From Alcaligenes sp. SORT26 (GTDB taxonomy: Bacteria > Pseudomonadota > Gammaproteobacteria > Burkholderiales > Burkholderiaceae_B), in assembly GCF_017377875.1 (NCBI RefSeq), contig NZ_CP070975.1, forward strand, positions 248,001 through 312,000: a DNA stretch of 64,000 bases, read 5' to 3'. Made by a program: the position numbers and the translations under genes. Below the pieces are notes generated by a model. That model was given only the letters and a program-made list of their open reading frames with translations, had not been told where the DNA came from and did not search any database. Of the stretch, positions 17,282-26,551 are shown one piece after another. Position 1 is the stretch's first letter, and each line of letters begins with the position of its first letter.

Positions 17282-18480
17282 ACGTCTTTCGCCTGGCCTG
17301 GGCCGACCTGCGCTTTGACTGGCGTATTTCCTTTTGCATGGTCGCGGCCATGGTGGCGGTGGTTGCTCCCTTGCTGCTGCTGTTTGGCCTGAAGTACGGT
17401 GTGGTCACCCAGTTGCAGCAAGAACTGCTGCAGGACCCCCGTAATCTGGAAGTGAAGATGTTGAGTAGCGGCAGCTTCGACCAGGCTTGGTTGGATACGC
17501 TGCGCCAGACTCCTGGTGTGGGCTATGCCATTGGCATGACCCGCTCCCTGAATACCCAGGCGGATCTGCGCCTGGACCGTCGTCGTTTTCTGGAAAACGT
17601 AGAAGTACTGGCCAGCGCACAGGGCGATCCTTTGCTGCAAAACCAGGCTCGCGACTTGGCACCTGATGAAATCATCGTCACCCAGGAAGCGGCCCGCAGG
17701 CTCGGCTGGACACTGGGCGAACCGCTGCATTTACGCCTTAGCCGTCGTTTGGATGGGCGGCTGGAATATGGCGATAAAGCCATGAAGGTGGTGGATGTAT
17801 TGGCGGAACACCGTTATTCCCGCCCGGCTGTCTTTGTGGCCCCGGAAACCTTGCTGGCGCTGGAGTACGCGCGTGATGGTTTTCAGATCCCCGATTTCTC
17901 CCTGACGACAGGCACTCCGCTGGCGGCCGACATGCCCGTGCTCTACGCCCGCGCCCGTGTCTATGCCAGCTCGATTGAGCAGGTTGGACAAGTGGCCAAA
18001 GGGCTGGAGCAACAGAACATTCCTGTTGCCAGCCGCTATGCCGACATTGAAAACGTACGCGCCATTAACCGCGTGCTAAGCCTGATCTTTGGCGTAATTG
18101 CCCTGACGGCTATTGTGGGCTGCGCTGCTTCCTTGGGCGGCGCATTTCTGGCGAATGTGGACCGCAAGCGTAAAGATCTGGCCGTCCTTCGTTTGCTGGG
18201 TTTTGATGGCAGTGGCGTCGTGCGCTACGTGCTGATTCAGGCCGTCATGCTGAGCCTGATCGCCTACGCCTTGGGACTGGGCCTGTATGGCCTGGGCAGT
18301 ACCTTATTCAATCAACTACTGGTGGGAGATGGCCTCCAGACTGACTTTGTGTGCCGTATCACCGTGGCCCATGCCTTGTACGCCTTATTGATGGTGGCAG
18401 GCCTGGCGTGTGTGGTGGCGGCCATCGGAGCCTGGCGGGCCGTTCGGGTTCAACCTGCGGAGAGTTTGCGTGAAATTTAA
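17272..18480 (+). CDS. FtsX/LolE/MacB-like ABC permease, srf operon
   Basis: 402 aa, starting at the ATG that overlaps the ATPase stop. Architecture is that of MacB/LolC/FtsX permeases: membrane helix near the N-terminus (~20-43), a large periplasmic domain (~45-280), then three C-terminal helices (VLSLIFGVIALTAIVG, VLIQAVMLSLIAYALGLGLY, ALYALLMVAGLACVVAAIGA) with the conserved RKRKDLAVLRLLGFDG loop between. Such permeases act mechanically on periplasmic substrates. Likely client: the lipoproteins of this operon or the periplasmic VWA/FGE proteins, which is inference. The next gene starts inside its last codons. Confidence 0.85.
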   Translation: MLVNVFRLAWADLRFDWRISFCMVAAMVAVVAPLLLLFGLKYGVVTQLQQELLQDPRNLEVKMLSSGSFDQAWLDTLRQTPGVGYAIGMTRSLNTQADLRLDRRRFLENVEVLASAQGDPLLQNQARDLAPDEIIVTQEAARRLGWTLGEPLHLRLSRRLDGRLEYGDKAMKVVDVLAEHRYSRPAVFVAPETLLALEYARDGFQIPDFSLTTGTPLAADMPVLYARARVYASSIEQVGQVAKGLEQQNIPVASRYADIENVRAINRVLSLIFGVIALTAIVGCAASLGGAFLANVDRKRKDLAVLRLLGFDGSGVVRYVLIQAVMLSLIAYALGLGLYGLGSTLFNQLLVGDGLQTDFVCRITVAHALYALLMVAGLACVVAAIGAWRAVRVQPAESLREI

Positions 18481-20026
18481 TCCATTGTTCGGTGCAGCCA
18501 GTTTGCTGCTGGGTGTCAGTGCCGTGGCGCAGGCCGCGCCCTGGGACGAGAAGTACTACAACCCCAAGCCTGCCGAGGGCGATGTGGTCCTGCCCATGCC
18601 TTGCGAAGGCTCCATGGTGTTTCGTCGTGTGGCAGTGCCGGTAGCCGGCCCCCTGGACGATATGCGTGTGGTGGTTGGTCAGGAAGCGGAAGAATGGGGC
18701 TATATCGAACACAAGCGTCCCGAGTTCATCGCAGGCAGCTTTACCGATAGTAAAGCCGGTTCGTCACGCTATTACTTGATGGCCAAGTACGAACTGAACA
18801 AATTGCAGTATCAGGCCATGACCGAGGCCACCTGCCCGACGCCTAAAAACACCCTGGTCGTACCGCAAACCGACATCAGTTGGATGGACGCGGTGCATTT
18901 CTCTGACCTGTACAACCAATGGCTGCGCGAGAACGCCGCCGACAAGCTGCCCAAAGAAGACGGTTTGGCAGGTTTTGTGCGTTTGCCCACTGAAATTGAA
19001 TGGGAATACGCGGCGCGTGGCGGCTCGGCCCTGTCCTCGGCGGAGTTCCGTGATGTGCGCTACCCCATGCCTGAAGGCATGAACGAATACGAGTGGTATG
19101 CCGGTTCGCAGTCCTCTAACGGGGCGGTGCAGTTGATGGGACGCCTGAAAGCCAACCCGCTGGGCCTGCATGACATGCTGGGCAATGTGGACGAGATCAT
19201 TCTGGAGTCCTTCCGCCTGAACAAGCTGGATCGCCAACACGGTCAGGCCGGTGGCTTTGTGGTGCGGGGTGGCAACTTCCTGTCCAAGCCCGAAGCGCTG
19301 CGTTCCTCGGCTCGCAAGGAACTGCCTTACTACGGTCCCAAAGGCCCAACCCAATCCAAGACCACTGGCATGCGTCTGGCCCTGGTCTCGATTGCCTTGA
19401 CCTCGCGCGAGCGTGTGCAGGCGATTGAAAAAAGCTGGCAGGCATTGGGGACTGAGCAAGGGGCCGTCAACCCCAACGCACCGACGGAAGAGTCGGCAGT
19501 GCAACGCTTGAACTCCTTGGCTAACACCCTGGAGGACGACACCCTGAAAGCTCAGTTGAAGCAATTGGAAGGGGACTTGCGGGCAGCCAATCTGCGTCAG
19601 GAAGAAATGCGCGATCAGGCCATTCGCGCCAACCTGGAGTTGGGTTCTTTCCTGTGCACCAAGCTGAAAGACGATGTCTTGTTTGTCGAGCTGCTGCACC
19701 GCAATTACGACGCCTTGTGCGAAGCCGGAACGGACGATAAACAGTGTGCCAGCCGCAAGCTGAAACTGGATGAACAAGAAGACCGTGTCACGAAACTGGC
19801 GCGCTATTATGCGAGTAATTTAATTGACGCCTCGTCTTTGTACGGGCTGACCTTGCTGGAAAAACAGGTGCCGATAGAGCGCCAGATGATGGAACAAAAC
19901 AAGAGCCTGAGCGCCCTGAAACCCTATTTGGAAGTGCATTGGAAAAATCAGAAGGATTATCTGAAAACAGATTCCATTGATATCAATGCCTGGAAAAATA
20001 GTTGTAAATCGACCCCCAACTCGTAA
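18470..20026 (+). CDS. Periplasmic formylglycine-generating-enzyme (SUMF1)-like protein
   Basis: 518 aa from a GTG overlapping the permease stop by 11 bases, with GGAGA placed ahead of it. This start gives a clean signal peptide (VKFNPLFGAASLLLGVSAVAQA). Residues ~75-320 form an FGE-sulfatase fold: RLPTEIEWEYAARGG, GLHDMLGNVDEI, GGFVVRGGNFLS and GMRLAL are hallmarks. True FGE oxidises a sulfatase Cys to formylglycine, but many members are non-catalytic binding domains, and no sulfatase gene is in the window. The C-terminal ~180 residues are helical and probably coiled coil (LKAQLKQLEGDLRAANLRQE). Confidence 0.8.
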   Translation: MKFNPLFGAASLLLGVSAVAQAAPWDEKYYNPKPAEGDVVLPMPCEGSMVFRRVAVPVAGPLDDMRVVVGQEAEEWGYIEHKRPEFIAGSFTDSKAGSSRYYLMAKYELNKLQYQAMTEATCPTPKNTLVVPQTDISWMDAVHFSDLYNQWLRENAADKLPKEDGLAGFVRLPTEIEWEYAARGGSALSSAEFRDVRYPMPEGMNEYEWYAGSQSSNGAVQLMGRLKANPLGLHDMLGNVDEIILESFRLNKLDRQHGQAGGFVVRGGNFLSKPEALRSSARKELPYYGPKGPTQSKTTGMRLALVSIALTSRERVQAIEKSWQALGTEQGAVNPNAPTEESAVQRLNSLANTLEDDTLKAQLKQLEGDLRAANLRQEEMRDQAIRANLELGSFLCTKLKDDVLFVELLHRNYDALCEAGTDDKQCASRKLKLDEQEDRVTKLARYYASNLIDASSLYGLTLLEKQVPIERQMMEQNKSLSALKPYLEVHWKNQKDYLKTDSIDINAWKNSCKSTPNS

Positions 20027-20073
20027 AGAGCGAGTCAATAAAAATAGACGTACTTCAAATGGAAGAGGAAGTT

Positions 20074-20805
20074 ATGCAACACGTGCGCCGTTTTACCCCT
20101 AGAACTTTGCTGGGCAGCCTGATGCTGGGTGTCGCTTTGCTCTCGGGTTGTGCCAGTACGGGTAGTAGCTTGCTGGGCGGAGCCCAGGCCGATGACCGTC
20201 TGACCAGTGGTCAGGATGCGAAATTCTTCAGCCGTTCGGGCTTTCAGGCCTGCGCCGGTGCGGCAGCGGTGGGTGTGCTGGCGTGCATGCTGTCGAACTC
20301 CAGTAACAAGGCGGCTTGCGCCATTATTGCGGGTGTGGCTGCTTGCGGTGTGGCTATGGGTACGAACTACTACCTTGACCAGCGCCGTTCGGAATACGCC
20401 AACACCACGGATCGTCTGGCGGCCATGAAGGCGGATGTGGAAGCGGATACCGCCAATATCATTGAGCGTACCAATACGGCCCAGCAAGTGATTGCTGACG
20501 ATAAGCGGCAGATTGCCGATATCGAAAAGCAGATGAAAGACAAGACGATGGAGAAAAAACAGGCTGAGAAGCAATTGGCCCGTATCGATAAAAATATCGA
20601 TGTTCTTAATCGTGATCTGAAAAACATGAACGAGAAGGTCGCACTGTACCGTGACGTGGCTGATGCCGAGCGTAAAGATGGTGGCAAGAAATCTGAAGTC
20701 CAGCGCCTGGACCGCCAGATCGACCAGATGAATGTAAAAGTGGCCGTGCTGCAAAAAGAAGTAGACGACCTGTATTCCATGCGTTCCGCCGTAACTTTGG
20801 GTTAA
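20074..20805 (+). CDS. Coiled-coil lipoprotein of the srf operon
   Basis: 243 aa from the ATG preceded by AGAGGAAG; a near in-frame ATG at 20059 is less likely. Signal peptide with lipobox LLSGC. A Gly/Ala/Cys-rich hydrophobic stretch (~50-95) may enter a membrane or be buried. Residues ~110-235 are a long charged coiled coil (DIEKQMKDKTMEKKQAEKQ). Probably anchored to the outer membrane if Lol-sorted. It follows the FGE-like gene by 47 bases and looks like a substrate or partner of the operon's ABC unit. No family recognised. Confidence 0.7.
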   Translation: MQHVRRFTPRTLLGSLMLGVALLSGCASTGSSLLGGAQADDRLTSGQDAKFFSRSGFQACAGAAAVGVLACMLSNSSNKAACAIIAGVAACGVAMGTNYYLDQRRSEYANTTDRLAAMKADVEADTANIIERTNTAQQVIADDKRQIADIEKQMKDKTMEKKQAEKQLARIDKNIDVLNRDLKNMNEKVALYRDVADAERKDGGKKSEVQRLDRQIDQMNVKVAVLQKEVDDLYSMRSAVTLG

Positions 20806-20815
20806 AGAGCTTCTT

Positions 20816-21322
20816 ATGCGAGTATTTCTGCGTTGGACCCCCTTGGCCGCCAGCCTCTTGCTGGCCGGTTGTGCCACCACCATGAGCGAGTGCGATCCGT
20901 CTGATCGGGACGCCGGTTTCTTCACCAAAATCAGTTGCGATACGTCCGGTGCGTATCGCCAGCATGTTGATGCAGGCGAGCAGGGCTTGTTAAGTGCCCA
21001 GGAAGCAAATGCGCTGTTTCATCAGGTCTATAAAGATATTCAGACCCAGCAGAGCCTGAGCAAAGCCAGCCTGGCCCAACAGCGTCAGGCCCAGACGGCA
21101 CTGAATCGCTCCATGGGGCAGTTGGTGCGCAGCTTGCAGGCCAGCAAAGGCAAAGAAGCCGGTTTGCAAAACCAGCTCAAGGACCTGGATAAAGGCCTGA
21201 AGGACGTGAACCGCTCCACGGAAGACAATAGCCCGGCTGCCGTCGCCCAGAAGCAGCAGCAATTGCAGAAGCTGCAAAAAGACGTCAGCCGCCTGCAATC
21301 CAGTTTGGGTTACGACGAGTAA
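20816..21322 (+). CDS. Small coiled-coil lipoprotein of the srf operon
   Basis: 168 aa. Signal peptide and lipobox LLAGC, then a Cys-containing region (SECDPSDRDAGFFTKISCD) and a Gln-rich helical segment to the C-terminus (KQQQLQKLQKDVSRLQSSLG). The DAGFF..I.C.. segment loosely recalls the KFFSRSGFQAC segment of the preceding lipoprotein, so the two may be distant relatives. It starts 10 bases after the previous stop and the last gene starts 4 bases after it ends. Function unknown. Confidence 0.7.
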   Translation: MRVFLRWTPLAASLLLAGCATTMSECDPSDRDAGFFTKISCDTSGAYRQHVDAGEQGLLSAQEANALFHQVYKDIQTQQSLSKASLAQQRQAQTALNRSMGQLVRSLQASKGKEAGLQNQLKDLDKGLKDVNRSTEDNSPAAVAQKQQQLQKLQKDVSRLQSSLGYDE

Positions 21323-21326
21323 GCCT

Positions 21327-22922
21327 ATGCAGCGCGTCATTCTTGATTCGGTTGGACCATCCTCTGCCTATCAGCAGCACCAGCATGCGCTGAACCTGCT
21401 CAAACGCCAGGATGAACCTTTAACGCATCTGTTTTCCACCTATCAGGCTGATGGTTCGGACACCACAGCCTGGTGGACGGGCATGCAGGGTCAGGCGGTG
21501 CCCAAGAGCAGTTTGTCGGCGGCACAGCAACAGGCGCTGGATGCGCGTTACCAGCAATCGCTGGACCGGATCGAGGCTTTGAGCCATCAGTTGGAGCAGC
21601 AGGGGGCGACGCAAGATGCGCAAGCCCTGCAAGCCTTGCTGAAAGACGTATCGGTTCAAGGTGCTGTTTACAGTGTTAGCGGCAAGCCCTTGCTGGTGAT
21701 GAGCGAGAATCCGGCTCTATCGCCCGAACCCTTGTTTGCCGCGTATCAGAAACGGGTGGCACCGCCCACCCCACCCCCAGTCGTACCGGCTGCGGCTGCG
21801 GTGGGAGCAGGGGCTGCGGCGACGACCGTGGCCGCCTCCAAAGGTCGTCCGTGGCTATGGTTCTTGTTGGCCGCTTTGCTGGCTTTGTTGCTGGCGCTGC
21901 TCTTGTCCTGGTGGTTCAAGTGGCCTCCAGGTTGGTGGGACAAGGAGGTGGTGCCGGTAGAGCCGCCCGCCGTGGTCAAGCCTGATCCTGTAGTGGAAGA
22001 GCCTGTTGTCCCTCCAGCGCCGCCCCCTGAAGAGCCGGTGGTGCCTGTTCCTGAACCGGAACCCGAGCCAGTCAAAGTAGAGCCTGTGCCCGAGCCCGTG
22101 GTGGAAGAGCCGCCTGCGCCACCTCCTGCCCCGGAGCCACCGCCCAAGCCCGAGCCACCACCGAAACCTAAACCCGAGCCCAAACCTGAACCCAAACCGG
22201 GCCCGAAGGTGTCGTCCGACCCTAACTTTGTGTGCGCTCAGGACGAAAAGGGCGAAGTGCTCAAGCCCGAGGTCTACATCATTTTTGATTCCTCCATGTC
22301 CATGTTGCTGAGCGTCAATGCCAAGATCGAGGACGAGGAGTGGTTCTTCAGCCAGGACCTGGACGATATGGGCTCCTGGAGTGATTACGCGACCCAACGT
22401 GCTCAAACCCTGTTCCAGGGCACGTCGCGCATCAATGCGGCACGCAGTGCTTTCTCCAGCATGGTCGACAGCTTGCCCTCCGGGCAGGATCTGCACTTGG
22501 TCACCTTCGCACAACAGTGTGCCGCGCCTAATTATCAGGGCCGCTTTACGACAGCACAGCGTGGGCGCTTGAAGAGCCTGATTCAGAATATCGAGGCTAA
22601 AGACAGTACTAACTTGGTGCAGTCCCTGAATCTGGCCGCTAGCCGGGTGGACGGCGTGAACCGGGATGCCTTGATCGTCTTGTTCGTGGATGGCAATGAT
22701 GGTTGCGACCAGGATATTTGCGCTGTGTCGCGCAGTATTGCCCGCGCCAAGCCACGTCTGCGTATCAATGTGGTGGATATCACCGGCCAGGGTCTGTCGG
22801 CCTGCGCGGCGACGGCAACCGGCGGCGTCACATTGGCTCCGAAGCAGTCTGGTCAGATTGCCAAAGCGCTGCGCGACGCTACAACAGACTTTGTGAAGCG
22901 CGCCGAGCAGGCCTGCAAATAA
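21327..22922 (+). CDS. Single-pass VWA-domain membrane protein closing the srf operon
   Basis: 531 aa. The N-terminal ~150 residues parallel those of the SrfA-like first gene (AWWTGMQGQAVP against DWYSPVSGQVVPW; VYSVSGKPLLVM against VYLVNGKPVLTF), so the operon opens and closes with related cytosolic domains. A membrane helix at ~175-197 (WLWFLLAALLALLLALLLSW) is followed by a highly charged Pro/Glu/Lys linker (~205-300) and a periplasmic VWA domain (~312-531) with a perfect MIDAS, DSSMS. The linker is long enough to cross much of the periplasm. A terminator-like hairpin follows the stop. Confidence 0.8.
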   Translation: MQRVILDSVGPSSAYQQHQHALNLLKRQDEPLTHLFSTYQADGSDTTAWWTGMQGQAVPKSSLSAAQQQALDARYQQSLDRIEALSHQLEQQGATQDAQALQALLKDVSVQGAVYSVSGKPLLVMSENPALSPEPLFAAYQKRVAPPTPPPVVPAAAAVGAGAAATTVAASKGRPWLWFLLAALLALLLALLLSWWFKWPPGWWDKEVVPVEPPAVVKPDPVVEEPVVPPAPPPEEPVVPVPEPEPEPVKVEPVPEPVVEEPPAPPPAPEPPPKPEPPPKPKPEPKPEPKPGPKVSSDPNFVCAQDEKGEVLKPEVYIIFDSSMSMLLSVNAKIEDEEWFFSQDLDDMGSWSDYATQRAQTLFQGTSRINAARSAFSSMVDSLPSGQDLHLVTFAQQCAAPNYQGRFTTAQRGRLKSLIQNIEAKDSTNLVQSLNLAASRVDGVNRDALIVLFVDGNDGCDQDICAVSRSIARAKPRLRINVVDITGQGLSACAATATGGVTLAPKQSGQIAKALRDATTDFVKRAEQACK

Positions 22923-22945
22923 ACACTGTTTGATGGTGTGCCGTG

Positions 22946-22971
22946 ATCAGCCTGGGTTCGCCCAGGCTGAT
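22946..22971 (+). terminator. Terminator-like hairpin after srf operon
   Basis: Perfect 11-bp stem (ATCAGCCTGGG / CCCAGGCTGAT) with a TTCG tetraloop, 24 bases past the last stop. The T tract after it is weak (TCGTTTCT), so it may terminate or only protect the transcript end. Confidence 0.65.
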
Positions 22972-23130
22972 TCGTTTCTGGACAGGCAGAAAAAGACAGG
23001 GCCACAATAAGGTCCTGATGACTATGTGTGAACTTGCCAAGAGGGCTGAGGTTTGGAATTGTTTTCCCCGAGACTTGGCTCCGCACTATTCAATACCGCT
23101 TTTGCGCTGAACTACGCATAGACTGTGGAA

Positions 23131-24447
23131 ATGTCTACATCATCCTCTCGCCCTGACTCGCCCGAACGCCGTCTGCGTCGCATGAAGCGCAGCGCATTGG
23201 CGTTACTGGTGCTGACTATCTGCCTGTTCCTGCTCAGCCACGCCATGATGCGGCAGGGCGAGGCTGCTCCCATCGCTGCATTCTGGCCCTGGCTGCGGGC
23301 CTTTAGTGAAGCAGCCACGGTGGGCGCTCTGGCCGACTGGTTTGCCGTGGTCGCCTTGTTCCGTCATCCATTGGGCCTGCCGTTTCCACATACTGCGATT
23401 ATTCCCAACAAGAAAAACAGCCTGGGTGAAAGCTTGGGTGTCTTTGTGCGTGACCACTTTCTGGATTCGGCCATGTTGCTGGAAAAACTGCGTAGCCTGG
23501 ACCCGGCGGCGCGCTTGGGGCAATGGTTGTCGAAGCCCGAGCAAAGCGAACGTGTCAGCCGCGCTTTGCAAACCGCCATGGGCGAAGCACTGCGTTTGCT
23601 GGACGAACGTAGCGTCAAACAAGCCTTGACGGACGGCGTGCGCGGCTACTTGATGCGGGTGGATATGGCCGGCTCCAGCTCCCAGATTCTGGGGCTGCTG
23701 ACGCGCAATGCCCGACATCAGCGCCTGCTGGATGAGGTTTTGCAGCAACTGGGGGGCTATCTGTCCAACGAGGCGGTCAAGCAGCGTGTGGCTGATGTGC
23801 TGGTGCGCTACGCCCAGCGCGAATGGCCCAAGCTTCTGGCCATGGTGGGTGTGGTCACCTCTGTGGATGAATTATCGGGCAAGATGGCCGACCGTCTGGC
23901 ACGCGCCTTGGTGGACGAGGTGCAAACCATTTTGAGTGAACCCGAGCACCCCTTGCGCAAGGACTACGAACAGTGGGTGCAAGACTATATACAGCGCCTG
24001 GGCCAGGACCCGGATTTGATGGAACAGGTAGAGGCCATCAAGCAGCGCTTCTTGCACCATAAAGATGTGGGCGAATACATAGACGGGATCTGGACGGATG
24101 TGATGCGCGTTGTGCGCAGTGATCTGGCCAAAGAGGATTCTTCTGTGGTGGCGCATCTGCGCCAAGTCGCGCAGGATCTGGCTACACGCTTGAATACAGA
24201 TGCGACGCTGCGTGAAACCTTGAACGAACACATGCTGTCTGCCGCCGCAGGCCTAGCCGAGCAATTGCGCGAAGGGGCCAAGGAGCACATCTCCCGCACT
24301 GTACGCCAATGGGACGACAGGCAGTTGGTGCGCGAGCTGGAGTTGAGTGTAGGCACCGATTTGCAGTACATACGCTTTAACGGCACCGTGGTGGGCGGTC
24401 TGGTGGGGGTAGGCCTGCACGCCATCGTGTTATCAGGTCTGGTCTGA
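23131..24447 (+). CDS. DUF445 family membrane protein (YjiN-like)
   Basis: 438 aa from ATG 23131; a GTG two codons earlier is possible. N-terminal membrane helix (ALALLVLTICLFLLSHAM), then the DUF445 hallmarks EAATVGALADWFAVVALFRHPLG and HTAIIPNKKNSLGESLG, a long helical soluble domain and a C-terminal hydrophobic helix (GTVVGGLVGVGLHAIVLSGL). The function of this widespread family is unknown. It has its own spacing from the srf operon and converges on the chemoreceptor gene downstream. Confidence 0.85.
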   Translation: MSTSSSRPDSPERRLRRMKRSALALLVLTICLFLLSHAMMRQGEAAPIAAFWPWLRAFSEAATVGALADWFAVVALFRHPLGLPFPHTAIIPNKKNSLGESLGVFVRDHFLDSAMLLEKLRSLDPAARLGQWLSKPEQSERVSRALQTAMGEALRLLDERSVKQALTDGVRGYLMRVDMAGSSSQILGLLTRNARHQRLLDEVLQQLGGYLSNEAVKQRVADVLVRYAQREWPKLLAMVGVVTSVDELSGKMADRLARALVDEVQTILSEPEHPLRKDYEQWVQDYIQRLGQDPDLMEQVEAIKQRFLHHKDVGEYIDGIWTDVMRVVRSDLAKEDSSVVAHLRQVAQDLATRLNTDATLRETLNEHMLSAAAGLAEQLREGAKEHISRTVRQWDDRQLVRELELSVGTDLQYIRFNGTVVGGLVGVGLHAIVLSGLV

Positions 24448-24609
24448 AAGGATAAGCAGACCGGAGTTTTGTGAGTGCCTTAGCTGTGCTTGGCAAACGT
24501 GGCATGGAGTCTCTGATCAGAATTAGCTGAATCCACTGCCTTGCCGAATGAGAAATATGAGAGGGCGGGGCAGCGAGACTTTCAGCTCTCTGCCCCCAAT
24601 GCTTTTCTA

Positions 24610-26265
24610 TCAGGCAACTTTCAGCAAGGGGACTGGCTCTTGGGTGGCGTTCGGATCAGGTACATAAGTAGAGCGGCCTGTCACCCCCGTATTCAGAAGC
24701 TGGATCGATAGTTTCAGCTCTTGGGCCTGACGGCTCAGTTCATGCACTGTCACGCCTAAGTTACGGGCCAGATCAGCATTGTCATTGGTATCGCTGTCCA
24801 TGGTGGAGACGGCATCGTTAATCTGCGCCAAACCGCTGGCCTGCTCATTGGAAGCCGTGGAGATTTCACTGATCAGATGCGTCACGTCCGAGACGGATTG
24901 CATGATCTCGTCCATAGTGGAACCGGCCCGTTTGGCATGATGGGCGCCGGTTGCCATGCGTTTCAAGGAGTCTTCCACCAAGTTCTTGATTTCCCCGGCG
25001 GCCTGCGCACTTTTCTGCGCCAGACTGCGCACTTCACCCGCCACCACGGCAAAACCCTTGCCAGCCTCACCCGCACGGGCTGATTCCACCGCGGCATTCA
25101 GCGCCAGAATATTTGTCTGAAAAGCCAGCCCTTCAATAATCGACACAATATCGCCAATGCGCTCGGAGCTATTGTGGATGTCCTGCATGGTGCTGACCAT
25201 GTCCTGCACCACCTCGCCGCCCCGGCGCGCTGTAGACAGGCTTTGGTCGGCCAGTTGATTCGCCAGCCTGGCGTTATCCGCGGTTTGCTGCACATTCATG
25301 GTCAATTGCTCCATATTGGCCGCGGTGCGTTGCAAGGAGCCGGACTGGGCGGCCGTGCGGTTGGACAATTGCCGGTTGCCGTCCTCAATCTGGGTGGACA
25401 CATCCAAGGAGGCCTGAATGCCCTGATGGACGTCGCGGGCCAGGCTAAGCAGGCTCTTGCGCATCATGTCCATGTAGAAATACAGTTGCGCAATTTCCTG
25501 GCTGCGGGTGTGTTGCGGGTTCAGATCAATCAAGAGATTGCCAGTCGCAATTTGCTGGGCGATATGGGTGGCGCTGTGCAGCGGCTGCATCATGCGTTGG
25601 GTCACAATCCAGCCATAGGCCAAGGTGGCCAGGCTGACCACTCCCAGGGAGGCGAGCCCGGCGATCAGATAGGTGCCAGATGCGCCGCTACCCAGCAGCA
25701 AGCCCGCGCTTAAGGCGGCCAAAGAGCCAGTCAGGAAGCCAAAGCGCAGCAGGCTGGCACGCAGGCTGCGGTTCAAGGGTTGGAGCAGGGTGCTTAGGGC
25801 AGAGCGCCAGCCCCGGGCTTGCAACTGGCCTTCATGCAGACGAAAGCCGCGTAAACCTTGCTGCTGAATGGAGTGGTACAGATATTCTGCTTCTTTGATT
25901 TCTTTGGGCTGAGCGCGTACCCGTACGGAGGCATAGCCATTGACGCGGCCGTTTTCGATCAAGGGAATGACGCGGGCCTTGACCCAGTAAAAGCCGCCGT
26001 CTTTGCGGCGGTTCTTGATCAGCCCCGACCAGGATCGTTGTTGCTTGAGGGTCTGCCATAAATCCTGAAAAATTACCGCAGGCATATGGGGATGACGCAC
26101 GATATTGTGGGCGGCCCCTATCAGCTCATCATGGCTGTAGCCACTAACCTCGATAAAGACCGGATTGGCATAGATGATGCGTCCCTTCAGGTCTGTTTTG
26201 GAGATTAAATAGGTTTTTTCGGGTACCTGTGTTTCATGAGACGTAATGGCTTGATTTTCACGCAT
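24610..26265 (-). CDS. Aer-like PAS methyl-accepting chemotaxis protein
   Basis: 551 aa. PAS domain at ~10-125 of the aerotaxis type (YLISKTDLKGRIIYANPVFI, GAAHNIVRHPHMP, RRKDGGFYWVKARV), probably FAD-linked as in Aer. Two membrane helices lie at ~170-222 with almost no periplasmic loop, so sensing is cytosolic. A HAMP-like linker and a signalling domain follow, with the invariant hairpin (EGLAFQTNILALNAAVESAR, GEAGKGFAVVAGEVRSLAQK). No CheR-docking pentapeptide is visible at the C-terminus. Likely steers swimming by redox or oxygen state. Close paralogue of the next receptor; same strand, 286 bases apart. Confidence 0.9.
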   Translation of the reverse strand: MRENQAITSHETQVPEKTYLISKTDLKGRIIYANPVFIEVSGYSHDELIGAAHNIVRHPHMPAVIFQDLWQTLKQQRSWSGLIKNRRKDGGFYWVKARVIPLIENGRVNGYASVRVRAQPKEIKEAEYLYHSIQQQGLRGFRLHEGQLQARGWRSALSTLLQPLNRSLRASLLRFGFLTGSLAALSAGLLLGSGASGTYLIAGLASLGVVSLATLAYGWIVTQRMMQPLHSATHIAQQIATGNLLIDLNPQHTRSQEIAQLYFYMDMMRKSLLSLARDVHQGIQASLDVSTQIEDGNRQLSNRTAAQSGSLQRTAANMEQLTMNVQQTADNARLANQLADQSLSTARRGGEVVQDMVSTMQDIHNSSERIGDIVSIIEGLAFQTNILALNAAVESARAGEAGKGFAVVAGEVRSLAQKSAQAAGEIKNLVEDSLKRMATGAHHAKRAGSTMDEIMQSVSDVTHLISEISTASNEQASGLAQINDAVSTMDSDTNDNADLARNLGVTVHELSRQAQELKLSIQLLNTGVTGRSTYVPDPNATQEPVPLLKVA

Positions 26266-26551
26266 GATCTGGCCCTGTTAAAGACGTAGGCGGAAAAGGA
26301 CAGATCATTATGTTGCATATCGACTCAATTTTGTTACTTGGTATTTGTATTAGAGTCTAAATGTGTCATTGGGATGACAGCCAAAACCTGGGATCTATAC
26401 GCATGCTTCCTGTGATCTACTGGCTTGATTTTATTATTGATTATTTTTTTCAAGCGTTCCGAGTATCAAGAGCGACCCCAGATTTATTGTTTTGTCTAGC
26501 TGTCAGTTGTGTCAGGGTCAGCAGAGCGGCTGCCGACCCTGATTTTATGGT

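Noticed and set aside
21970-22200. Repetitive CCxGAxCC sequence
   Set aside because: It encodes the Pro/Glu/Lys linker of the last srf gene and has no regular repeat unit.
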